A stretch of 8,787 nt of DNA from an uncultured Clostridia bacterium (GTDB lineage: Bacteria > Bacillota > Dehalobacteriia > UBA4068 > JAAVYR01), in NCBI GenBank assembly GCA_946562005.1, contig CAMNVD010000042.1, positions 1 to 8,787 on the forward strand, written 5' to 3'. The translations under genes were made by a program, and so were the position numbers. Below are positions 1 through 6,025 of this stretch, piece after piece. The notes below the pieces were generated by a model. That model saw nothing but the letters and a program-made list of their open reading frames with translations. It did not search any database and was not told the origin of the DNA. How positions within the stretch are numbered: position 1 is the first letter of the stretch; every line of letters begins with the position of its first letter.

Positions 1-806
1 TCTAAATAAGCAAAGGTCGTGCTGGTAAGCTTGATACCGTCTGGGTGCTCTGTGGTAGCGTGGGTAGTATAACTTTTGCTGGTAAATACTTTACGGAAGG
101 TTTTGTTTTCTAAAGCGTAACTTAATAAGACAGCCATATCCTCTGCGGTAGAATAGTGTCCGCTGTCTTGAAGACCGATGGTATTGGTGAAGTGGGTGTT
201 TTTCATGCCAATTTTCTTCGCTTTTTTATTCATCAGTTCCACAAAATCTTTTTCGCTGCTGCTAATATCTGTAGCAAGAGCTAAACAACATTCGGCGCCG
301 GATGGCAGCAAGACGCCATATAACAAGTCGTCTTTGCGAACCTTTTCATTAGGAGAAAACCCCGCAATGGAGGCGTGATTGATATAAAGGGGTGTAAACA
401 TTTCTTCTGTCAGAAGGATGGTGTCTTTCAAGTTATCTGTTTCCTCTATGGCGATGATAGCAGTCATCATTTTGGTGAGAGAGGCGGGGTAGATTTGTTT
501 GGAGCTATCTTTCTCTGCTAAGATGGTATGTTTCTCTAGGTCAATGAGGATGGCATAAGGACTATAGAGATTATTTAAGTTAATGGATGGATTGGATTTG
601 TTGCTGAAAGATGGCTTTGCGGTGGTGATGGTATCATCGCCGTTTTTAATATGAATAAGGGAAGGCAGGGAAAAGGAAAATTCCCCGCTAAAAAGGTGGG
701 TAACCAGTGGTTTGCCATAGAAAAACGTTGCTGCAATAAGACAAAAAAGCACCATGACGGGAAAAATGCGCAATTGCTTCCGTTTTCTTCTTCTTTGTGG
801 TGACAT
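1..806 (-). CDS. Serine-type D-alanyl-D-alanine carboxypeptidase (S11/PBP5 family), 3' end off window
   Basis: This enzyme removes the terminal D-Ala from peptidoglycan pentapeptides outside the membrane. About 268 N-terminal residues are visible. A basic start (residues 4-11, RRRKRKQL) leads into a hydrophobic segment at about 13-30, which is a signal or anchor helix. A low-complexity linker follows to about residue 75, then the S11 catalytic domain. The active-site motif SLTK (S109, K112) lies in YPASLTKMMTA. The second motif, normally SxN, reads S169-G-A, so Ala replaces Asn. The KTG motif would lie beyond the left edge, so intactness cannot be judged. The ATG at 804-806 has a weak AGGCAGG ribosome site (817-823). 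The gene starts 27 bases after the VanS-like kinase stop, so it is very likely the last visible gene of that operon. It is not the zinc-type (M15) VanY of classical van clusters. The family is clear; the physiological role as a VanY/DdcY analogue is inferred. Confidence 0.9.
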   Translation of the reverse strand, partial: MSPQRRRKRKQLRIFPVMVLFCLIAATFFYGKPLVTHLFSGEFSFSLPSLIHIKNGDDTITTAKPSFSNKSNPSINLNNLYSPYAILIDLEKHTILAEKDSSKQIYPASLTKMMTAIIAIEETDNLKDTILLTEEMFTPLYINHASIAGFSPNEKVRKDDLLYGVLLPSGAECCLALATDISSSEKDFVELMNKKAKKIGMKNTHFTNTIGLQDSGHYSTAEDMAVLLSYALENKTFRKVFTSKSYTTHATTEHPDGIKLTSTTFAYL

Positions 807-833
807 CTAGGCTGTACCTGCCTTTCTATTTTA

Positions 834-1982
834 TTATAAGGGAAGGGTAACAGAGAAAGTGGTTTCTTCGTTTGCACTGGTAGCTATAATCTTGCCGTCG
901 TGGAGCGTAACGATTTCTTTGGCAATGGCAAGGCCTAAACCTGCGCCGCCTGTATTGGTCGTTCTTGCCTCATCCAAACGGAAAAACTTTTCAAAAATCA
1001 TTTCTAGCTTGTGGGTGGGAATGGTTTTTCCTTTATTTGAGAAATAGATATCTACTTGATTTTCGCTGCATTGGGTGCGGATGGTAATCGTAGTATTGGG
1101 ATAGCTGTAGGAAATGGCATTTTTAAATAGATTCTGGAAAACACGGGCAAGCTTTACCGGGTCGCCCATTATCATAATATTTTCTGCTGTTTCTAGCTGT
1201 GCGGTGTTGCCGTGAGCCTGGAGAATGGGGTAAAACTCATCAGTCATTTGCAGCAGCATATAAGAGAGATTAATGGACTCCTTCTCCAGATAAATCTGTT
1301 GTAAATTATACCGTGTAATGTCGAAAAATTCATTAATTAATTTTTCCAGACGCAAAGATTTTTCCAGGGTAATTTTGGTATATTTTTGTTTCTGCTCGTC
1401 GGGCATATCGGGGGCTTCGTCTAACAGACTGAGATAGCCAATGATAGAGGTGAGGGGTGTTTTCAAATCATGGGCAAGATAAGTGATAAGGTCGTTTTTT
1501 CGGGCAGCTTCTTCTTTTAAAATTTGTTCATTCTGCATCATCTGGGATTTGATTTCTACCATTTGGGTTGAGATTTCGCTATATTCCGGAGGAAAAATGT
1601 CAGTAGCTTCCTTGCTTTCTGCCATATAACCTCGCATCATGGTGCTGATTTCACTGATGGCATTTTGGGTATGGCGGCGGCTATAGGTGGAAGTTGTATA
1701 GAGGATGATTGCAAGACTGATAAAGACAACACCAATAAACAGACGTAAAAATAATAGTTTGATAGCCGGCCAATCCGGTCGTTCAATCCATAGGGCCCTG
1801 CCGCTTGTGGGATGCGTAGTTTGAAATTCGTAGATATAGTGTTTACTAAACCAATCTAAGAAAACACCGTTAAAAGTGTTATCTACCAAGGTATAAATCA
1901 TAAGGCAAAGAAAATATGCTGTGAGGAAAATAAGCCCAGTACGGAAAATAGGTTGTAAACGGATATTGATTTTAGCTTTCAA
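834..1982 (-). CDS. vanS: VanS-family sensor histidine kinase
   Basis: This is a membrane sensor kinase of 382 residues that would phosphorylate the response regulator encoded just upstream. Two membrane helices (about 15-33 and 76-96) flank a short extracytoplasmic loop of about 40 residues. The loop is rich in aromatic residues. A linker and coiled coil lead to the H-box YLAHDLKTPLTSIIGYLSLL, with phosphoacceptor H171. The ATPase domain has an N-box (NLFKNAISYS), an F-box (IFEKFFRLDEAR) and a G2 box (GGAGLGLAIA). From memory, the stretch from the H-box through LLDEAPDMP is nearly the same as in VanS of VanA-type enterococci, and the short sensor loop is also VanA-like. The start is TTG at 1980-1982, overlapping the regulator's end by 11 bases, with GGGGGGTAGG upstream as a rough ribosome site. 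The symbol denotes family only: no vancomycin-resistance enzymes are visible, so the ligand and resistance role are unknown. Confidence 0.9.
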   Translation of the reverse strand: MKAKINIRLQPIFRTGLIFLTAYFLCLMIYTLVDNTFNGVFLDWFSKHYIYEFQTTHPTSGRALWIERPDWPAIKLLFLRLFIGVVFISLAIILYTTSTYSRRHTQNAISEISTMMRGYMAESKEATDIFPPEYSEISTQMVEIKSQMMQNEQILKEEAARKNDLITYLAHDLKTPLTSIIGYLSLLDEAPDMPDEQKQKYTKITLEKSLRLEKLINEFFDITRYNLQQIYLEKESINLSYMLLQMTDEFYPILQAHGNTAQLETAENIMIMGDPVKLARVFQNLFKNAISYSYPNTTITIRTQCSENQVDIYFSNKGKTIPTHKLEMIFEKFFRLDEARTTNTGGAGLGLAIAKEIVTLHDGKIIATSANEETTFSVTLPL

Positions 1983-2667
1983 TTTTATAGCCTACCCCCC
2001 AAACAGTTTTGATATATTTGGGCTGGTCGAAGGAATCGCCCATTTTTTCTCGCAAATGGCGGATGTGGACGGTGATGGTATTATTTTGTTTTTGAAAGTA
2101 TTCCTCGCCCCAAATACCGTGAAAAAGCTCCTCGGCGCTGACTACTTTTCCTTTATTTTGCAGCAAAATCCGTAAAATGGAAAACTCGGTGGGGGTGAGG
2201 CACAAGGGTTTTTCATTAATGGTACATTCATGGGTTTTGATATTTAGCACCAGTCCTCCATGGATGATAAAATCCTCCTCCGGGTCTGTACCTATGTTAT
2301 AGCGTTTATACCGTCTCAGTTGCGCCTTGACTCTCGCTACCAGTTCTAGGGGAAGGAAGGGTTTGGTCATATAGTCATCGGCGCCTAAGGTGAGACCTGT
2401 GATTTTGTCGATTTCTTCTCCTTTGGCTGTGAGCATAATGACGGGATAGTTATAATGTTTGCGAATGATTTTGCAGATTTCAAAACCGTTTTTATCAGGC
2501 AGCATCACATCTAGTATGGCTAAGTCTAGTTTTTCTTGAGTGATGCAGGCAAGGGCGTCTGTAGCATTATAAAATTTAAAAACAGTGAAGTTTTCGTTTT
2601 CTAAGTATAAAGAGACCAGGTCAGCGATTTCCCGTTCATCGTCAACGATTAAGATTTTCTCACTCAT
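1972..2667 (-). CDS. vanR: VanR-family OmpR/PhoB-type response regulator
   Basis: This 231-residue DNA-binding regulator should be phosphorylated by the adjacent VanS-like kinase. The receiver domain (about 1-120) has the acidic pair D9-D10, phosphoacceptor D53 in LAILDVMLPD, the switch Thr in PVIMLTAKG and the Lys in YMTKPF. A winged-helix domain (about 135-231) has the OmpR-type signature: LTPTEFSILRILLQNKGKVVS, then NNTITVHIRHLREKMG, ending KYIKTVWGVGYKIES. From memory this matches VanR of the VanA type along its full length. The ATG at 2665-2667 follows a strong GGAGGAG site (2674-2680). It is the first gene of the operon regulator-kinase-carboxypeptidase. VanR-type regulators usually activate their own promoter and the target operon, so autoregulation from the AT-rich region upstream is likely. 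The gene symbol is given at family level only. Confidence 0.93.
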   Translation of the reverse strand: MSEKILIVDDEREIADLVSLYLENENFTVFKFYNATDALACITQEKLDLAILDVMLPDKNGFEICKIIRKHYNYPVIMLTAKGEEIDKITGLTLGADDYMTKPFLPLELVARVKAQLRRYKRYNIGTDPEEDFIIHGGLVLNIKTHECTINEKPLCLTPTEFSILRILLQNKGKVVSAEELFHGIWGEEYFQKQNNTITVHIRHLREKMGDSFDQPKYIKTVWGVGYKIES

Positions 2668-2700
2668 GGCAGACTCCTCCTATCTTCCTGATATCTTAAC

Positions 2701-2751
2701 AGATTTATTGTATCAGATTTTTTATTTTTTAATAGAAAAAAATTAAGATTT
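2701..2751 (-). promoter_or_regulatory. Candidate promoter/operator region of the VanR-like operon
   Basis: On the minus strand a good -10 hexamer, TACAAT (2707-2712), lies about 40 bases before the regulator start. No good -35 hexamer is found 16-18 bases upstream; the bases there read TATTAA, CTATTA or TCTATT. This is what an activator-dependent promoter looks like. Three copies of AAATCT (plus-strand AGATTT at 2701, 2715 and 2746) lie across the region, at spacings of 14 and 31 bases. They are possible binding half-sites, but the region is so AT-rich that chance is a serious alternative. Confidence 0.35.
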
Positions 2752-2769
2752 TATTAATTTGCAGCCTGA

Positions 2770-2798
2770 GTATATTTTTTTCTGTTTAGGGTAATATT
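2770..2798 (+). promoter_or_regulatory. Putative sigma-F promoter of the SpoIIQ-like gene
   Basis: The sequence GTATA (2770-2774), a 15-base spacer and GGTAATATT (2790-2798) fit the forespore sigma-F pattern GywTA-N15-GGnnAnAnT at every defined position. Transcription would start about 2804, giving a leader of under 20 bases that carries the ribosome site. B. subtilis spoIIQ is sigma-F-dependent, so the promoter type agrees with the gene assignment. No competing sigma-A promoter of similar quality was seen just upstream. Confidence 0.6.
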
Positions 2799-2806
2799 AG
2801 CCATAT

Positions 2807-2813
2807 GGAGGTG
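2807..2813 (+). promoter_or_regulatory. Shine-Dalgarno site that decides the SpoIIQ-like start
   Basis: GGAGGTG lies only two bases before the first in-frame ATG (2816-2818) but eight bases before the second ATG (2822-2824). The second spacing is the usual one, so the protein probably starts MNEKMNDFW at 2822. Confidence 0.65.
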
Positions 2814-2821
2814 GAATGTTT

Positions 2822-3577
2822 ATGAATGAGAAAATGAATGATTTTTGGGAAAACAAACCAAATAAAAACCGGTGGTGGGTATATGGGCTAGTCGTTGCTT
2901 TAGGCCTTTCTGTAGGGCTCTGGCAAGGTATTGCAGATAGAATGCCTGCGGAAGAAGATGGAAATTCTGCGGCACCTCGACTCATAGGGGCAGAATATGA
3001 TGGTTTTATGCCAATGACCGAAAACCAAATGCGGCAAATGGTCGGACAACTATCAGAATTAGCTGGGAAAACAGAACCTGAAAAACCAGTTACCTCACCA
3101 GAGGAACAAAAATTGCAGAGCGGTGAAGAGGATTTGGGCGGCATCAAAGAGGGAGAACCAGCCGTTACCAATGTAGCTGCTACAGTACCTAATCTTTTGA
3201 TTCCTGCTAGTGGTAAATGGGAGCGGACCTTTGGCTATGGATATGACGATACCTTAGAGGATTTTCGTTTTCATAATGGAGCGGATATGCCTCTTTCTTT
3301 AGGCGAATTAGTTTATTGTGCTTTAGATGGTAAAGTAGCGGCTATTGAGGCGAATGACTATGAAGGACAGGCAGTAACCATCCAGCATACGAATAATATC
3401 GTTACCAAGTATTATGGTATCGAGACGAATCTAGCAGAGGGTGATACATTGAAAGCTGGAGAAGTGGTGGGACAGATTGTGGCTAGTCCGCTATTTGAAA
3501 CAGAGCAAATCCCTCATTTGCACTTTGAGGTATGGGTAGACGGCGTGGTGACAGACCCGCTTGCATATATCAAATAA
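2822..3577 (+). CDS. Membrane-anchored M23/LytM-fold protein, SpoIIQ-like
   Basis: This 251-residue protein has a short cytoplasmic tail, one membrane helix (about 18-36), a charged Glu/Pro-rich linker (about 40-120) and a C-terminal LytM domain (about 128-250). The zinc-ligand motifs are kept: HNGAD (H151, D155) and HLHFEV (H232, H234). The catalytic His normally found in a YxHL motif is not evident; the equivalent stretch reads KYYGIETN. This architecture and size fit SpoIIQ, the forespore protein that pairs with SpoIIIAH to bridge the two membranes during engulfment. The sigma-F-type promoter directly upstream supports that reading. B. subtilis SpoIIQ has a degenerate active site, so keeping the zinc ligands is closer to clostridial forms. 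The gene stands alone, divergent from the VanR-like operon, and ends at a hairpin terminator. The alternative is a general membrane-bound M23 endopeptidase. M23 membership is near certain; the SpoIIQ assignment is moderate. Confidence 0.75.
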   Translation: MNEKMNDFWENKPNKNRWWVYGLVVALGLSVGLWQGIADRMPAEEDGNSAAPRLIGAEYDGFMPMTENQMRQMVGQLSELAGKTEPEKPVTSPEEQKLQSGEEDLGGIKEGEPAVTNVAATVPNLLIPASGKWERTFGYGYDDTLEDFRFHNGADMPLSLGELVYCALDGKVAAIEANDYEGQAVTIQHTNNIVTKYYGIETNLAEGDTLKAGEVVGQIVASPLFETEQIPHLHFEVWVDGVVTDPLAYIK

Positions 3578-3580
3578 AAG

Positions 3581-3617
3581 AAAAAGAGTCGTGCTGGCGC
3601 ACGGCTTCTTTTATTTT
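3581..3617. terminator. Bidirectional rho-independent terminator between spoIIQ-like gene and pdxK
   Basis: The arms AGAGTCGTGC (3585-3594) and GCACGGCTTCT (3599-3609) form a GC-rich stem with a TGGC loop, one T-G wobble and one bulged T. An A-tract on the left and TTTTATTTT on the right give a U-run in both directions. It serves the + gene ending at 3577 and overlaps the stop codon of the convergent kinase gene (3611-3613). Confidence 0.8.
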
Positions 3618-4462
3618 AAATGTAGACGATTGATAAGGGCCGGTAATATTCTTTCAAAAGCGACGCCTTCTCGGGGCGCTGTGCCGATTTCTTTGGTTAT
3701 GGTAATGGCGTCATAGGTGAGGTCTACGGCAATGGTGGTGCTTACCTCCAAAGAGCAGTTGTTTAAGATAGCTGCTAAAAGAATGCTGGAAAAAACATCT
3801 CCAGTCCCATGAAACATACCAGAAACTTTCGGTGAAAAGGCATAGATGGCTTTGTTTGTATTCCTACTCATAGCGGCGGCGCCTAGGTGGCTTTCCTCCA
3901 GCCATACGCCGGTAAGTACTGCTGTCTTTGCTCCTAAGGCAAGCAGGCCAGTTAATATTTCTTGAATATAGGACTCGTTGTAAGGGCCTGCTTTGTAGGG
4001 AATATCTAATAAAAAGGCGGCCTCTGTCATATTAGGGGCAAGAATATCTGCTTCTGCTGCTAGCTTTTTCATTTCGGTGCAAATTTCTGGAGTATAAATG
4101 GAATAAAGTTTGCCATTATCACCCATAACTGGGTCTACAAAAACTAGGGTATCTTGTTTTCGAAATTGTTTGCAGAAAGCCCTTAAAATATCAATCTGTT
4201 GCTTGGAACCGAGAAAACCGCTATAGATGGCGTCAAAGTGTAAGGCAAGCTTTTGCCAATGTTGGATATAGGCGGGAAGGTCGTCTGTCAAATCCCGATA
4301 GGTAAAGCCGGTGAACCCTCCAGTATGCGTGGAGAGGATGGCGGTAGGCACGGGGCACGTCTCTATGCCTGCGGCAGATAGCACTGGCAGCGCCACGGTG
4401 AGAGAACATTTGCCAAAGCCCGAAATATCATGGATGGCGGCCACCCTTTTTAAAGGTAACAT
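3611..4462 (-). CDS. pdxK: Pyridoxal/pyridoxamine kinase (PfkB-fold, PdxK/PdxY type)
   Basis: This cytosolic kinase phosphorylates the 5'-hydroxyl of B6 vitamers with ATP, feeding the PLP salvage route. The 283 residues cover the full family length. The N-terminal strand AAIHDISGFGKCSLT holds the substrate-side loop. FDAIYSGFLGS, FVDPVMGDNGKLY and the C-terminal anion-hole/catalytic motif GTGD (219-222, catalytic D222) are typical of the ribokinase superfamily; DPVMGD.GKLY and GFLGS are typical of pyridoxal kinases. A start four codons' worth upstream at GTG (4469-4471) is also open, but ATG at 4460-4462 begins at the usual point of the family, and neither has a strong ribosome site. The gene is monocistronic, with its own promoter and a shared terminator. 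It is divergent from ridA-cysK, and CysK is a PLP enzyme. Which vitamer it prefers cannot be told from sequence. Confidence 0.88.
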   Translation of the reverse strand: MLPLKRVAAIHDISGFGKCSLTVALPVLSAAGIETCPVPTAILSTHTGGFTGFTYRDLTDDLPAYIQHWQKLALHFDAIYSGFLGSKQQIDILRAFCKQFRKQDTLVFVDPVMGDNGKLYSIYTPEICTEMKKLAAEADILAPNMTEAAFLLDIPYKAGPYNESYIQEILTGLLALGAKTAVLTGVWLEESHLGAAAMSRNTNKAIYAFSPKVSGMFHGTGDVFSSILLAAILNNCSLEVSTTIAVDLTYDAITITKEIGTAPREGVAFERILPALINRLHLK

Positions 4463-4494
4463 AAAAACCACACTCTTTTATTCTTAGTTCTTCA

Positions 4495-4523
4495 ATTCTA
4501 ATATAAATACCCAGAAAAAGCAA
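4495..4523 (-). promoter_or_regulatory. Sigma-A-type promoter of pdxK
   Basis: On the minus strand TTGCTT (4518-4523) and TAGAAT (4495-4500) are separated by exactly 17 bases. This places the transcription start about 4488, some 25 bases before the kinase start codon. Confidence 0.55.
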
Positions 4524-4556
4524 ATGGTGTTCTCCGCTATCTAGTGATTACTTTGT

Positions 4557-4585
4557 TTGACTTTTTCCGGTGAATCATATAAACT
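4557..4585 (+). promoter_or_regulatory. Sigma-A-type promoter of the ridA-cysK operon
   Basis: TTGACT (4557-4562) and TAAACT (4580-4585) are 17 bases apart. The -35 matches five of six consensus bases and the -10 four of six. The resulting leader of about 65 bases is too short for a T-box or SAM riboswitch. An 8-bp inverted repeat (AATCATAT 4573-4580, ATATGATT 4622-4629) has one arm touching the -10; it could be an operator but may be chance. Confidence 0.55.
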
Positions 4586-4655
4586 TAATGTTACATGAGA
4601 TGGATGATTTCGTTATATTTCATATGATTTTATAGAATTAGGAGGGGATTTTTTG

Positions 4656-5036
4656 ATGCAAAGATTTGTGACAGATCATGCGCCGGCGCCTGTTGGTCCT
4701 TATTGTCAGGCGCTTAGTGTGGGTAATTTATTATTTATCTCCGGGCAAATGGGTATCGACCCGAAAACGGGGGCGTTTGTAGATGGCGGGGTAGAAGCTC
4801 AGGCAGAACAAGTAATGAAAAATCTAGACGCTATCCTTAAGGAAGCGGGAAGCTCTTGGTCTAGTGTGGCAAAGGTTAACATATATTTGAAAGACATGAA
4901 TGATTTTGCTGCGGTAAACCAAATCTATGCAGGTTTCTTTGATAATGCCTTTCCTGCCCGCTGCTGTGTGGAAGTAGCAAGACTTCCTAAAGACGCACTG
5001 GTAGAAATAGAAGCCATTGCTGTTATTGGAGAATAA
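4656..5036 (+). CDS. ridA: RidA/YjgF family enamine/imine deaminase
   Basis: This small cytosolic protein hydrolyses reactive 2-aminoacrylate-derived enamine/imine, formed by PLP enzymes from serine or cysteine derivatives, to a keto acid and ammonia. The 126 residues match the family length and form a trimer in known members. Visible signatures are the N-terminal APAPVGPYCQA, LFISGQMGIDPKTG, the central VNIYLKDMNDFAAVN and the active-site region with R102 in FPARCCVEVARLPKDALVEIEA. R102 and E117 correspond to the substrate-binding Arg and the catalytic-water Glu of known deaminases, so it should be active. A strong AGGAGGGG site (4640-4647) precedes ATG at 4656; an in-frame TTG three bases earlier is also possible. 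It is the first gene of an operon with cysK, 41 bases ahead, with no terminator between. CysK forms an aminoacrylate intermediate on PLP, so the pairing makes chemical sense. Confidence 0.93.
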   Translation: MQRFVTDHAPAPVGPYCQALSVGNLLFISGQMGIDPKTGAFVDGGVEAQAEQVMKNLDAILKEAGSSWSSVAKVNIYLKDMNDFAAVNQIYAGFFDNAFPARCCVEVARLPKDALVEIEAIAVIGE

Positions 5037-5077
5037 CGAATAGAGTTTGTTTTGCGGCAAAGAAAAGAGGCGCTATG

Positions 5078-6013
5078 ATGAAAATAGCAAACAGTATCAC
5101 AGAACTAATCGGGGGTACGCCGCTGTTATCGTTAAATCGTATTGTGGAGCAGAACCAGTTAGCTTGCCATATCTGGGCCAAGCTGGAATGCTTTAACCCT
5201 ATGGGTAGCATCAAAGACCGGGCTGCCTATGCTATGATAGATGACGCTGTGGCTCAAGGACTCTTAAGGCCTGGAGCAACCATTATAGAGGCTACTAGCG
5301 GCAACACTGGCATTGGTATTGCTTTTGTAGGCCGAGTATTTGGTTTTTCTGTGGTAATTGTGATGCCGGATTCTATGACCAAAGAACGAATCGCTTTACT
5401 GGAAAGTTTAGGAGCAAAAGTAGTGCTGACTCCTGGGAAGCTGGGAATGTCTGGCGCTATTATGGAAGCGGATCGGTTGCTTGCTGAGATACCAGGGAAC
5501 GTCAGCTTAAAGCAATTTGAAAACCCAGCCAATCCTCGCATTCACCGTTTGACAACTGGTGAAGAAATCTGGCAAGATACAGAGGGACAAGTGGATATTT
5601 TAGTAGCTGGTATTGGTACTGGGGGGACTATTACTGGTACTGGTGAAATCCTCAAAGAACATAAGCAAAAGATACAAGTATTTGGTGTGGAGCCTGCTGA
5701 TTCTCCTGTGTTAAATGGCGGAGACGCCGGTCCTCATGGTCTACAGGGCATTGGAGCGGGTTTTGTGCCGAAAGTGTTAAATGAAAATATATTAGATGGT
5801 GTGCTTACTATAACTACGGAGGAGGCCTACGCCTGCTGTCGTCAGCTTGCGGCGGAGGAGGGTATCCTGGTAGGCATTAGCTCTGGGGCAGCTTTGGCCG
5901 GTGCTTTACGGTTAGGGGCTTCGGAGGAAAACCGTGGTAAGCATATTGTAGTGATTTTTCCTGATGGGGGTGAAAGATATTTATCTTTACCTTTATTTCA
6001 TGGGCAAGATTAA
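5078..6013 (+). CDS. cysK: Cysteine synthase A (O-acetylserine sulfhydrylase)
   Basis: This PLP enzyme makes L-cysteine from O-acetylserine and sulfide in the cytosol. The 311 residues match the usual 300-320. The Schiff-base lysine is K46 in MGSIKDRAA. The substrate-binding loop TSGNTG lies at 73-78. The phosphate-binding loop GTGGTITGTG, the QFENPANPRIHRLTTGEEIW region and the C-terminal SSGAALAGAL and FPDGGERYLS motifs are all present. QFxNPANP favours CysK over cystathionine beta-synthase. Two ATG codons stand in tandem (5075 and 5078). The AGAGG site at 5066-5070 is seven bases from the second and four from the first, so 5078 is preferred. It is the middle gene of the ridA-cysK-membrane protein operon. 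No cysE or sulfur-transport gene is in the window, and no CymR/CysB-type site was recognised. Confidence 0.95.
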   Translation: MKIANSITELIGGTPLLSLNRIVEQNQLACHIWAKLECFNPMGSIKDRAAYAMIDDAVAQGLLRPGATIIEATSGNTGIGIAFVGRVFGFSVVIVMPDSMTKERIALLESLGAKVVLTPGKLGMSGAIMEADRLLAEIPGNVSLKQFENPANPRIHRLTTGEEIWQDTEGQVDILVAGIGTGGTITGTGEILKEHKQKIQVFGVEPADSPVLNGGDAGPHGLQGIGAGFVPKVLNENILDGVLTITTEEAYACCRQLAAEEGILVGISSGAALAGALRLGASEENRGKHIVVIFPDGGERYLSLPLFHGQD

Positions 6014-6025
6014 TGGGGGCAAAAA

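Noticed and set aside
178..378. A 66-codon plus-strand open frame
   Set aside because: It is antisense to the carboxypeptidase coding sequence and shows no domain or translation signal.
575..877. A 100-codon minus-strand open frame
   Set aside because: It overlaps the carboxypeptidase and kinase genes in another frame, has no recognisable domain and no ribosome site; it is a shadow frame.
1972..1982. Frameshift or gene fusion at the regulator-kinase junction
   Set aside because: Both proteins are full length with normal ends, and an 11-base overlap is ordinary translational coupling.
1..2667. A complete glycopeptide-resistance (van) operon
   Set aside because: Only the sensor pair and an S11 carboxypeptidase are visible. 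No dehydrogenase, D-Ala-D-Lac/Ser ligase or D,D-dipeptidase is present, so resistance cannot be claimed.
2797..3171. A 124-codon minus-strand open frame opposite the SpoIIQ-like gene
   Set aside because: The opposing frame has clear LytM motifs and signals; this one is low-complexity antisense with no support.
4586..4655. A riboswitch or T-box leader before ridA-cysK
   Set aside because: The leader from the predicted start is only about 65 bases, with no T-box motif, terminator hairpin or U-run.
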